From Costus lasius (taxonomy: Eukaryota; Streptophyta; Magnoliopsida; Zingiberales; Costaceae), in NCBI GenBank assembly GCA_027563935.2, contig CM050450.1, positions 92,750,439 through 92,814,438 of the forward strand: a DNA stretch of 64,000 bases. Direction: 5' to 3'. The notes below the pieces were generated by a model. The model was not told where the DNA came from, ran no database searches, and saw only the letters and a list, made by a program, of their open reading frames with translations. A program made the translations under genes and the position numbers. Numbering within the stretch: the stretch's first letter is position 1; the number at the start of each line of letters is the position of its first letter. This document shows, in pieces, positions 55,568-64,000 of this stretch.

Positions 55568-56010
55568 TGGTGCGTCACTTTTATCAAAGGGAAATCACAC
55601 CCAAAAAAGAACTTATATCTAAAAGGGACAACTATAAAGTTCTCACACATAGTCCGAATAGCTTCAAAACTCATGCTTGGTGTAATGGTTATAAAAGTAG
55701 AACAATTATAGATCATCAGGTTAACTTCAATGTTATATCTATTAGATCACTTGAACACTTTGGCCTCACGATGCAAAAACATGATTACCCTTATGTCATA
55801 ACTTGGGAAGACTATACTAAAACTTTAATTGACTTTCAATGTTTAGTTCCCATCCAGCTAGAAAATATCATAACTGAAATTTGGTGTGATGTGATGAGTT
55901 TAGAAGGCTTTGACATTTTATTAGGCAAAGAATTTATGCATGATTTTCAAGGATATTATTTTACAAAACCTTGGTGTTATAGTTTATTCATAAAGGTTTG
56001 GAACACATAG
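55568..56010 (+). pseudogene. GypI protease-like fragment
   Basis: Resembles the protease stretch of GypJ: a strand reading IIDHQVNFNVIS where GypJ has VIDGGSSLNAVS, then LEGFDILLGKEFMHDFQGYYF in place of the LLGRPWL segment. The catalytic Asp is kept, but the following Gly-Gly is His-Gln, so it is probably dead. A one-base frameshift near 55985 separates it from the tail ORF. Upstream gag and the 5' LTR are missing: the fragment starts at the composite's junction. Confidence 0.62.
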
Positions 56011-56851
56011 TCTATCCTAAAGATGAAAAGCCAACACATAGCCTTTGTAAGGAAATGCGTGAAGATATTAAAGAGATTAAGCAAATTTTAGAAAGACTAA
56101 AAGAGCAATGTTTGCAGATTAAAGAAAAAAGTTCAACCCTTTTAGAGCTTCAAGAGCAAACCTTAGAGCCTACTTTAGAGCCTAACTCATGTCTTGATGA
56201 AACCAGTGAACTTGAAGAAGTGAGATATGAAGAACCAAACCTTCAAGTAGAACCAATACCTTCACATTCAATTTTAGGGCCAATACCATTACCTTCAATT
56301 TTAGGGCCCATACCCACAGGTTCTCAACTTGAACCCAAACCCATAGATCTTCTTGAACTTGATTTTGAACCTAAGTAAGATCCTTTTGAACTTGACTTAG
56401 ATCCTAAGCCTCAACACTTAGGAAAACCCCTAGACTTAGAAAATTTCTCTCAGGACCCTATGATGCTTGAATCTTGTCTCTTAGGTCCTTCGACTCACAC
56501 CCTTAAGCCACAATTAGGATCAACAAAACATAATGAACTCAAACATGCTTTGCACTCTGCTCTTATTGAAATTGAGTATATTGATTTCATCATTCCTTGT
56601 TCTTTTCAAAGTCTTGTGATTTTCTATGACAATTTTACTAATGAGTACGGCCGAGAAAGAGAACTCAATGCAGGTACCCTTGATATGCAGTTTGGACCGT
56701 GGACAAAAAGCAACAAGACAATATGCTATGATGCTGACAACAATTTGAAGATTCAAATCCTGGAGGAACAATTAGCTCTTGCCTCTCCAAAATTTCTCCA
56801 TCGCCACAAGAACAATTCTTCGGGGAAGAATTTTTTTCACCCGGGGAGAAA
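55998..56851 (+). pseudogene. GypI tail ORF of unknown function
   Basis: Homologous to the GypG tail: a Glu/Lys-rich, coiled-coil-prone start (MREDIKEIKQILERLKEQ), repeats of the LGPIPTGSQLEPKPI type, then MLESCLLGPSTHTLKP, HSALIEIEYIDFIIPCSF and FYDNFTNEYGRERE, with a single TAA-type stop at 56376. It runs to the polypurine tract CCGGGGAGAAA. Function unknown. Confidence 0.6.
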
Positions 56852-58723
56852 TGATGGGGGCAGAGATCACAGGCCAAGAAGGTACAAATGGAGTTTACGA
56901 GTACCATAGACAAAGGCTCAGAGGCTCATGAATAAGCTAACATGCTTAATCAAAAGCTAGCTCAATAATAGAAGAATTACTTTCAACAAATAATGGTCAA
57001 GACATTCACGTTCAAGATGTCTAAGCCCAAGCCCAAACCCAGTGAAGAAGTTGCTGGATTCAATAAATTGTGGGTTGCATACGCCAACCACATCCACGCC
57101 ATCTCAACAAGAGCACCTTCCTTCACAAAGTCCACCATCGCTCAGCCCAAAATCCAGCCTCAGGCTTCAACCGAGACCTACATCCAGCACATGAGGAAAC
57201 AAAGGATCTAATCAAATCTTGGATCTCATCCAACGGCAACACTCATCATGGAATAACTTCTCCAGCCGAGCATCAACTCTCCAACAACGTGCGAGCCGAT
57301 GATGGAAACAACAACGTTCGTCTTTATCAAAGAAGGAAAGCAACAACGTCTCTTCAACATCTCGCCTTCAACGTCTCCCTGCTACTCACGATTGGAAGCT
57401 GCGAACAAGGAAGCATCTCCTTCAACGGATTCTCTGCTGCCATAGAAGGAAGATACAACGTTCATCTGCTGAAGCCTCACCTATATGTATCACGCGAACA
57501 CAATGTAATGGATAGTGAATTTTGAATCAATGAAATAGTTTCTTCCAATGGAATCGGATGTCTCCCATCCTCTTCCCCTCTGAGGTGCTTGTGTCACCTA
57601 CCTTTCCCTTATTATCCTCTTCTCTAATCCCTCTCCATTAACTCTCCTGCTCCGCTGCATTCATCCGCTCATCTTAGCCATTTTCCAGATTTTCGAAAGA
57701 TTGTGAGCACGCCGCCGACGATCCGCCAGTCTGATCCTCACAAAACTTCAGGCATCACTCCTCCTCCCCAAGATGAAGCTCAAGCCGCCGGCATCCGCCA
57801 ATCCTCCCGTCCGATCACCGAAATCGAACGTCCGTTCGAATCCCCTGTTCTCACCAGCCTTCCGCCCTAGTGCCGTCTTCTAGCACCGTTCTCCTCCGTC
57901 CGGCCACCATCCTCCACGAAACTCGAGCCACGTCGTCACCACAACCTCATCAACTCCCAGTCATAGCAGTTTCGGCGTCCGTGCACTACTGGCCATCCGG
58001 CGACGCGCCCTATTCTTCTTTCGCATTTTCCCTGTTTCCGCCAGTCTTCCGCCCCATCTCCGCCTTTCGTCGTCGCCCTCCTCCGACCGGCCACCATTCG
58101 ACCTCAAACTCCAGCCACGTCGTCGCCACAACCATACCAACCTCCAGTTGTAGCAGGTCCGGCGAACGGCCACCACCCGACGAACGGCGGCCACCTCTGC
58201 TCCACACGCGCGTCTCCCCCTGTTCTGCTGAACAGCGCGTCCCCGCCTCCACCTGCGTTGCCACCCTCGCCTCGCCCCACCACCAGCCGTCGGTGTTCCG
58301 ACGATACCGACGCCGCCTCGTCTCCTCCTTGCTTCCAAATACTCCGATGAGCAATCCACGTTCGAGCGTCGATAAACGACGCAAACCTTGTGTTCCCTGT
58401 TTCTGATCTCCATGAATTTCCTGCTTCAACTTCCTGTTCGCTAATCTAAATATGTTTGTTTTTGCAGTTATTTTAAGCAATCGGCGCCACCAAAATCATG
58501 ATCTTTGGCGTCACGAGGAAGAACTCACTTTGCTCTACGAGAGGGACGAGTTGATCCAACTAAAGCTACAATGGATCAGTCCGAAAGACATGACAACTTC
58601 TCGTAAATGATATTTTTGTAGCACTAAAATCTATTTGCTATTTTCTGGCTGCATTCTAAATTTTGATTTTTTTTTTCTAGTTTTAATCAGTAGAATTGTT
58701 ACACGTGTCTCCACCCTACATCA
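56852..58723 (+). repeat. GypI 3' LTR (1872 bp)
   Basis: Starts TGATGGGGGCAGAG after CCGGGGAGAAA and ends CCACCCTACATCA, followed by AACGC. It is longer than the GypG LTRs, with a different U3 rich in CAACGT words. A TATA-like CTATATGTAT is at about 57481. A GC-rich segment duplicated with a period of about 187 bp lies at 57894-58260. Confidence 0.82.
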
Positions 58724-58728
58724 AACGC

Positions 58729-58835
58729 CCCGTACCAGCGCCATCCAGCTCCCGATGACTCCTCGGCTACATCTGATGCCTCCTTTGCAGACTCCTCGGA
58801 CGAGCTCAGTGATGCGGGGGATGACCCCCGAGATT
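58729..58835 (+). pseudogene. AthC Athila ORF, last segment
   Basis: Rejoins the frame at 48840 once the composite is removed. It encodes an acidic, Asp/Ser-rich end (FADSSDELSDAGDDPRD) with a TAG stop. The restored frame supports AACGC as the target duplication of the whole composite. Confidence 0.72.
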
Positions 58836-59685
58836 AGCTTGTGAGTCCTCGAACCCACCCATTTTTGTATTCCTCCCTAGTCTTCTATTTTGGCATCAGA
58901 GACGATGCCTCATTTACCATGCGGGTGGGGGTTTGATGTTTTGTGTTTAATGTTTTGTGTTTACATTTACTTTGATATGAACCTACTTTTGACTTTGGTT
59001 TGTTTTGATTTGCATTGAGTCTTTGTTATTGGAATTGTCAACCTGTGATACTCCTGACTGTTGCCTCGTTATTTCTCATTGCCTTAATAGTTAGATGGCC
59101 GTCTCCCCTAACTCTAGAACTTTAAAATATGTTCTTTCTTGTCTTTGGGCATGTTTTTATGTTGTTCTTTGCTGTTAGTATGATTCATATGCATGATTCT
59201 GCATTTCTATCGATTTTTGCTTATATTGATCCATTGTAGTGCGATTCATCCCCTTGTGATAGATAACTAAAAGATTCACTCTTGTCAGGCTGTGCACCTA
59301 TTTAAATTGTGGGATGCTACTAGTTTTCCATACTCAATGTGATATTGACTGGTTCCTCCTCCCACATATCTACTATAACTGAAACATCCTCCACTTTTGT
59401 CAAAATAGAAACAATTCTCTAGCAAAGTTTAGAGATTGTTACAAAAAAAAAAAACAAGAGGACAAAGATCCTCTCAGAAAACTCCAAACATTTGTATGTA
59501 TGTATTTACACCACTTGTGGAAAATTTCAATGCTTTCTTTTCTACTTTCATCTCAAACACCTTGGAGGATTCATACTATGTAAGGGGAGGAACCGGAACA
59601 TTGACTATTAGGTGTGGAAACTATGTGTGGAATGCGTTTACTTTAGGTTGAAATGCTTACCATTTTGATATCTGATAGGAATCTG
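58836..59685 (+). other. AthC 3' untranslated region
   Basis: T-rich non-coding DNA. A GCATCAGAGACGATGC hairpin-like phrase at about 58893 and GCGGGTGGGGG at 58921-58931 look like the motif and purine tract that follow the last ORF in Athila elements. No AthC 3' LTR is recognisable before GypJ begins. Confidence 0.5.
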
Positions 59686-61304
59686 TGATGGAGGCAGTAG
59701 CCCTGCTCTGAGGAGATCTGGTCGGATCCGTAGGGTACCCAATCGATATGGGTTTCCTTAGGGTTCCATTTCTTGCATGGCATTTAGGGTAGTTGCTTTT
59801 CAATAAAACATGCATCATGTAGACATTTATGGCAAGTCCACTTGTAGTAGGTGGTGCATTGTAATTCATGAACTTATGTATTCTTGCATCATAAGTAGTG
59901 CATGTAGACATTAGGATCATTTTGGCAGGTCAATCAGGAAAGGAGCAGCTCAAGATCCAGCTCAAGGACACTCAAGCTCCATTCATCAAGTTCAACTCCA
60001 GAAAAGGAAAGGAGGACTTCAAAGCCCAAGCTCACTTCAATCCATGTCATAACTCACTTGCTACTTTTGTTGGGCGCATCTTCAAGGAAGCAATCAATCA
60101 CCTCATCATCAAATCAAATTATATGCGCCAACCACTAGAGGAATGAATTCAAATCTCCTCCATCAAGATCCACAATCAAAGGGATTATTCTTCAAGATCC
60201 ACAATTAAAGGAGAGCATTTATGAAGACATTAATGAGAAGATTCCATCTCTTGTTGCCGCCCATGCCTTCATGGAAAGGATTCAAATTTTGAAATCCCTT
60301 GTCCATGCGCCAACAAGCTTGTCGCCAAAGATAAGAAGACAACCCTCAAGCACTTAAAGAATTGCCAAACAAAGCTCACCAAAGAAGGGAACTTATGAAG
60401 AGGATTTGCGCCCATCACCACCATGAATTCGAAATTCAAACTCCATCCATTTTTGTAATAGGCGCATGGAAGACAATTACTATCCTGCCCTAGCCTCATT
60501 TCACCTATAAAAGCATGACCTCCCCATTGTATTTTCGATTACCTTGGATGAAATATATTGTCTATTAGTTGCCTAGCTTAATTAATTGTGTTTAGTGATA
60601 AGTTCTCCTCTAGCCGAGCCCTTCATCTACTTCTAAGTTCTTCACCGAAACCCTAAGAAGCCTTCTTCTTGTGTGTGTGCGCCACTTCAAGGATTGCTTC
60701 TTCACTCTCGGTTTGGAGCAAGAAGAGGAGCTCCCTCGGCTTCAAGGAGTTCTCACCCTTTCGGATAAGTCTTCTTCTTTACACCTTTTACTTGCTCTAA
60801 AGAACTCTTCTCTACACTCATACTTGTTTATAAAATTGTAGGGTTGCGCTTGGAGTGGTTTAAGAGGGGCGTCTCCCCTCCCCTTCTCCTTCTTCCCCTC
60901 TCTTTAGTTGCTTAGGATTAGCAAGGGAATTTGTGAGGCCTAACCTCACCCCTTGATTTGTTCTTGTATTAAAATCCGTGGCTTGTACGGATCTTTGTGA
61001 TTGCTTGTAAGCTCCACCCTACACCTTCCATCAGAGTAGGACCGGTGAAGAACGGGAAGCACAGCCCTTCAATTCTCAAGGGTTGCACTGTAAGTTTAAT
61101 TCCTGTAGTTACTGTTTTCCTAGTGTAGATCTTTCTTATTGCTCTTAGTATAATTTCGGGTTTTCCTCTATATTCTAAAATACAAAAAAATTAGTTTTCA
61201 AAACCTCGTTAGTGTACTTCGGTTTTCTTATTATTAAACTAGTTTATCAAAACCATTTTCAAAAAAAAGCGTTGTTTGAATGTTCTAGTTCCCTGTCCTA
61301 CATC
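59686..61304 (+). repeat. GypJ 5' LTR (about 1619 bp)
   Basis: The right end, CCTACATCA at 61304, is fixed by the primer-binding site. The left end is chosen at TGATGGAGGCAG because it equals the first 12 bases of the GypG LTR and gives a similar length; no second LTR is available to prove it. U3 has a TATA box, TATAAAA at 60505-60511. Confidence 0.65.
60505..60511 (+). promoter_or_regulatory. TATA box of GypJ LTR
   Basis: CCTATAAAAGC, a good plant TATA context, about 800 bases before the LTR end. It is the likely driver of the element's transcript. Confidence 0.65.
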
Positions 61305-61319
61305 AGCTTGGTATCAGAG
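61305..61319 (+). other. GypJ primer-binding site (tRNA-Met)
   Basis: GCTTGGTATCAGAGC follows the LTR end directly. Confidence 0.9.
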
Positions 61320-61426
61320 CTTAGGCTCTTAGTTTAGATTTTTAAGCCTCAAAAACTTATTTTCTACCTCTAAGCGATCTTTGGAATACACTCTATTTTT
61401 CAAAATCTATATTTTTCAAAGCACCC

Positions 61427-64000
61427 ATGCAAACTCGGTCCAAAACCCAACAACAGGAGCAAGATCCCACCATGGATCGCACTGCTACTGATGAAAGGTT
61501 TGAGTTTTTAACTGAGCAAATAGGGAACCTTACCCGAAGCCTTAACCAAATTACTACTGAATTTCATGATTTTAGGGAGAGGTCTTCTCATCATGCTAGT
61601 GAGCCACCTAGTCCTCATCATGTAGAAAACCAACAACCACCTGCGTGGAACGGGCATCAAACCCCAAACCGTGCAGGCACCCAACCTATGTGGAATGGAT
61701 ACCCTAATCCAAACCATGAAGGAACCCATCCCCAACCAACATGGAATGGATATCCCAATCCAAACCATGCGGGAAACCACCAACCCAATATGTGGAATGG
61801 ACCCCCCGTTCAAACTCCACCTCAACCCAGATTCAGAGAGGATGATGTGCACCGCGCCATCAAACTCAACCCTCCAACCTTCAATGGCTCTCTAGAACCC
61901 CGAGACTTCTTGGATTGGACAACCAAACTCGAACAATATTTCGAGTGGAGCATGATCCCTGAGCACAGCAAGGTCCGACTTGCAAAGTGCCTTCTTGAGG
62001 GAAATGCTAGGTTGTATTGGACCAATGTAGAGAACAACCAACAAAGACTCAACCTACCCCCCATAGACACCTGGCTAGAAATGCGTCAACAACTTAAACT
62101 GAAATATGTCCCCTCATATTTTCAGAGTAAGTTATTTGACCAAGCCTCTAGCCTTACCCAAGGAGCCATGACCGTTGACCAATATACTGCTAGCTTTGAG
62201 GAATTCCTCCTTAGGGGAAACCCTGGAGAAAACCCTCTATTCACCCTTAGCAGGTATAAAAATGGTCTCCGATCTGAAATCAGAAAGGGCCTTACCTATT
62301 ACCAGATAGACTCCATAGAGGTTGCCCATCTTAGAGCCAAAGAAATTGAGCAAGAACTTAAGGTTGCCTTTAGGAGAGAGTTTAGTGCCCCTAGACCGAG
62401 TCCTAGGCCAACCCAACCTCAAAGCTCTAGCACTCCTAAACCCCAATCCTCTAGTTATCCAGAACCATCTAGGGTCAAATGCCATGGTTGTCAAAAGTAT
62501 GGACACTACATGAAAGACTGTCCTAAACGAGTCTTATACTTAGGAGAAGAAACCCAAACCCCTAGACTAGAAGATATTAATGACCCAGACTCTGGCTGCC
62601 AAGTACTAGAAGACACTGAATATGACAGTAGTGAGGAACCTGCCCAAAACACCTTAGGAGTTGTTAGGTGTACCCTGATCAAACCCTCACCCACGGATGA
62701 TTGGCGAAGAACTAGTATCTTCCATACATACACGAAATGCAATGGAAACATGTGCAAAGTAGTGATAGATGGGGGTAGTAGTCTCAACGCTGTCTCCCAC
62801 TCTGCAGTCACCAAGTTTAAGCTTAAGATAGAAGCTCACCCAACCCCTTATAACATCTCTTGGGTCAACCAGTCTAGTGTGCCTGTAACCCATAGGAGTC
62901 TAGTGCCCTTGCAGTTTGGTACCTATGAAGGACAAATTTGGTGTGACGTCATCACTATGGATGTCGCTCAAGTCCTTCTAGGCAGACCATGGCTATATGA
63001 CATGGATGTAGTCCACTACGGTCGGACTAACACCTATGTCTTTAGTCATTCAGGTCAAAAGATCAAACTGAAACCATCCATGCCAAGAGAACTTAAGGCC
63101 TCAACCAATAAGGGAAAAATAGAAGAAACCAAGCAACCAACCCTTCAACTCATGAGACCTAAGGACTATAGGCCCGATCAACCTTTATTTACCTTAGTCC
63201 TCAAGGAAGTTAACCAAGAAGAAGAAAGTAAGCCACCCCCTGAAGTAGAAGCCCTCTTAGAACATTATAGTGAGCTTACTCCTGAAGAGTTACCCACAGG
63301 ACTCCCACCCCTTAGGGATATCCAACATGCTATAGACCTTGTCCCAGGTTCAACCTTACCCAATCTACCCCACTATAGGATGAACCCCACTGAGCACCAA
63401 GAACTTAAGAGGCAAATAGAAGACCTATTAGAAAAGGGGCACATCAGAGAAAGCCTTAGCCCATGCGCCGTGCCTGCTCTGCTCACCCCTAAAAAGGATG
63501 GCAGTTGGCGCATGTGTATAGACTGTAGAGCCATAAACAAAATCACAGTCAAGTATAGGTTTCCTATCCCTAGACTTGATGACATGTTAGACATGTTAGT
63601 AGGCTCTAAGTGGTTTAGTAAGCTTGACTTAAGAAGTGGATACCACCAGGTCAGGATAAGGCTAGGTGATGAATGGAAGACAGCCTTCAAGACCAAGGAT
63701 GGTCTCTATGAATGGTTAGTCATGCCTTTTGGCTTGACTAATGCCCCTTCCACATTCATGAGACTCATGACTCAAGTCTTGAAGCCTTTCATTGGAAAAT
63801 TCCTGGTAGTCTACTTTGATGATATCCTCATCTATAGTAAGACTAAAGAGGAGCACCTAGAGCACCTTAGGAAGACCCTTGACCTTCTTAAGGAAGAACA
63901 ACTTTACATCAACCTCAAGAAGTGTTCCTTTTTGTCCCATAGTGTGATCTTCTTAGGGTTCATAGTGTCTGAGGAAGGTCTTCAAGCTGACCCATCCAAG
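61427..64000 (+). CDS. Gypsy Gag-Pol polyprotein, 5' part, open to the window edge (GypJ)
   Basis: From ATG at 61427 the frame is open for 858 codons with no stop. In order: an N-terminal region with three Trp-Asn-Gly repeats (about residues 75-130); Gag capsid (about 150-300: PPTFNGSLEPRDFLDWTTKLEQYF, MTVDQYTASFEEFLL); zinc knuckle CHGCQKYGHYMKDC (352-365); retropepsin VIDGGSSLNAVS with Asp 448 and a LLGRPWLYD segment; reverse transcriptase from about 650, with GHIRESLSPCAVPALLTPKKDGSWRMCIDCRAIN, FSKLDLRSGYHQ, MPFGLTNAPSTFM and the catalytic YFDD at 796-799. RNase H and integrase should follow beyond 64000. Every visible catalytic residue is intact. ORF finders that demand a stop would miss it. 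Confidence 0.93.
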   Translation, partial: MQTRSKTQQQEQDPTMDRTATDERFEFLTEQIGNLTRSLNQITTEFHDFRERSSHHASEPPSPHHVENQQPPAWNGHQTPNRAGTQPMWNGYPNPNHEGTHPQPTWNGYPNPNHAGNHQPNMWNGPPVQTPPQPRFREDDVHRAIKLNPPTFNGSLEPRDFLDWTTKLEQYFEWSMIPEHSKVRLAKCLLEGNARLYWTNVENNQQRLNLPPIDTWLEMRQQLKLKYVPSYFQSKLFDQASSLTQGAMTVDQYTASFEEFLLRGNPGENPLFTLSRYKNGLRSEIRKGLTYYQIDSIEVAHLRAKEIEQELKVAFRREFSAPRPSPRPTQPQSSSTPKPQSSSYPEPSRVKCHGCQKYGHYMKDCPKRVLYLGEETQTPRLEDINDPDSGCQVLEDTEYDSSEEPAQNTLGVVRCTLIKPSPTDDWRRTSIFHTYTKCNGNMCKVVIDGGSSLNAVSHSAVTKFKLKIEAHPTPYNISWVNQSSVPVTHRSLVPLQFGTYEGQIWCDVITMDVAQVLLGRPWLYDMDVVHYGRTNTYVFSHSGQKIKLKPSMPRELKASTNKGKIEETKQPTLQLMRPKDYRPDQPLFTLVLKEVNQEEESKPPPEVEALLEHYSELTPEELPTGLPPLRDIQHAIDLVPGSTLPNLPHYRMNPTEHQELKRQIEDLLEKGHIRESLSPCAVPALLTPKKDGSWRMCIDCRAINKITVKYRFPIPRLDDMLDMLVGSKWFSKLDLRSGYHQVRIRLGDEWKTAFKTKDGLYEWLVMPFGLTNAPSTFMRLMTQVLKPFIGKFLVVYFDDILIYSKTKEEHLEHLRKTLDLLKEEQLYINLKKCSFLSHSVIFLGFIVSEEGLQADPSK

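Larger units (their letters stand above)
48841..58723. mobile_element. Composite of two opposed Gypsy elements (GypG and GypI) with one target duplication
   Basis: The outer ends are both LTR 3' termini: TGATGTAGGG on the left (minus-strand LTR) and CCCTACATCA on the right (plus-strand LTR). AACGC occurs on each side (48836-48840, 58724-58728), and the Athila frame rejoins across it. Inside are: LTR(-), gag and tail (-), LTR(-), then a junction at about 55549-55567, protease and tail (+), LTR(+). A normal element has both LTRs in the same orientation, so this is a head-to-head fusion of two related copies that entered as one unit, or a later rearrangement that kept the outer duplication. CopH inserted later into the middle LTR. 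Confidence 0.78.
2948..59685 (+). mobile_element. AthC: pol-less Athila-type Gypsy element, host of the nested insertions
   Basis: The element is recovered by joining fragments across seven insertions: partial 5' LTR (to 4366), primer-binding site for tRNA-Asp, gag, aspartic protease, a long non-coding stretch with tandem repeats, an Athila-family ORF, and a 3' untranslated part. At CopB, the TRIM, CopD, CopF and the GypG/GypI composite the reading frame is restored exactly when the insert and one target copy are removed. That proves these pieces were once contiguous. There is no reverse transcriptase, RNase H or integrase anywhere in it, so it was non-autonomous. Its 3' LTR is not seen and presumably lies beyond GypJ. 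It carries many in-frame stops and is ancient relative to its passengers. Confidence 0.82.
59686..64000 (+). mobile_element. GypJ: Gypsy LTR retrotransposon, left part
   Basis: 5' LTR, tRNA-Met primer-binding site and an open gag-pol frame that runs off the right edge. Reverse transcriptase follows protease directly, which is Ty3/Gypsy order. The clade is not certain; a tRNA-Met primer and single gag-pol ORF fit chromoviruses, but integrase and any chromodomain are outside the window. Completeness and age cannot be judged without the 3' LTR. Confidence 0.88.

Noticed and set aside
60269..60499. 76-residue minus-strand ORF in the GypJ LTR
   Set aside because: Antisense to the LTR U3, no homology I recognise.
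1..64000. CRISPR array, bacterial operon or phage-type system
   Set aside because: No evenly spaced repeats with unique spacers, no ribosome-binding sites or operon structure; all coding capacity belongs to plant LTR retrotransposons.

Overview
This is repeat-rich plant nuclear DNA: a stack of LTR retrotransposons with no cellular gene I can recognise. The angiosperm assignment rests on plant-type Copia polyproteins, an Athila-type gag/protease and Athila ORF, a TRIM, and priming sites matching initiator tRNA-Met and tRNA-Asp. The species cannot be told from this window. Element names below (CopA, AthC, GypJ and so on) are mine.

Layout. The host is an old, pol-less Athila-type Gypsy element on the + strand (AthC, from before 2948 to about 59685). 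It was broken up by later insertions. In order these are: CopB (4660-22852), which itself contains CopA (8149-17276); a TRIM (23461-23985, -); CopD (25005-34094); the solo LTR CopE (36503-38177, -); CopF (39176-48266, -); a composite of two Gypsy elements, GypG and GypI (48841-58723), which contains the solo LTR CopH (53866-55525, -); and GypJ (59686 to past the right edge). The left edge holds the 5' LTR of a minus-strand Copia element (CopK, 1-1847) lying in a Gypsy LTR (GypL, 1848-2947). Most junctions carry exact 5-bp target duplications: GGTAA, CGAAC, ATTAA, CGCCG, AACCT, CCACC, AACGC and AGGTA. Across the insertions in AthC's coding parts, its broken reading frames rejoin exactly.

Seven copies of one Copia family (LTR about 1.66-1.72 kb, leader about 1.8 kb, polyprotein about 1293 aa, probably Angela/BARE-like) fill most of the window. 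CopA has an uninterrupted polyprotein and LTRs in which I find no difference. CopD, CopF and CopB carry 1, 2 and 4 in-frame stops, and by eye their LTRs differ by about 0.5-1%. GypJ contributes an open gag-pol frame of at least 858 codons running off the right edge.

Most notable observations: (1) the Copia LTR carries an ATG followed by a 5' splice donor, and a 3' splice site lies just upstream of gag; splicing would remove the primer-binding site and fuse the LTR ATG in frame to gag in all four internal copies. (2) GypG and GypI lie in opposite orientations yet share a single target duplication. (3) The Copia leader has a tRNA T-arm-like hairpin with compensatory changes, and the LTR has a compensated palindrome next to a DRE-like motif.
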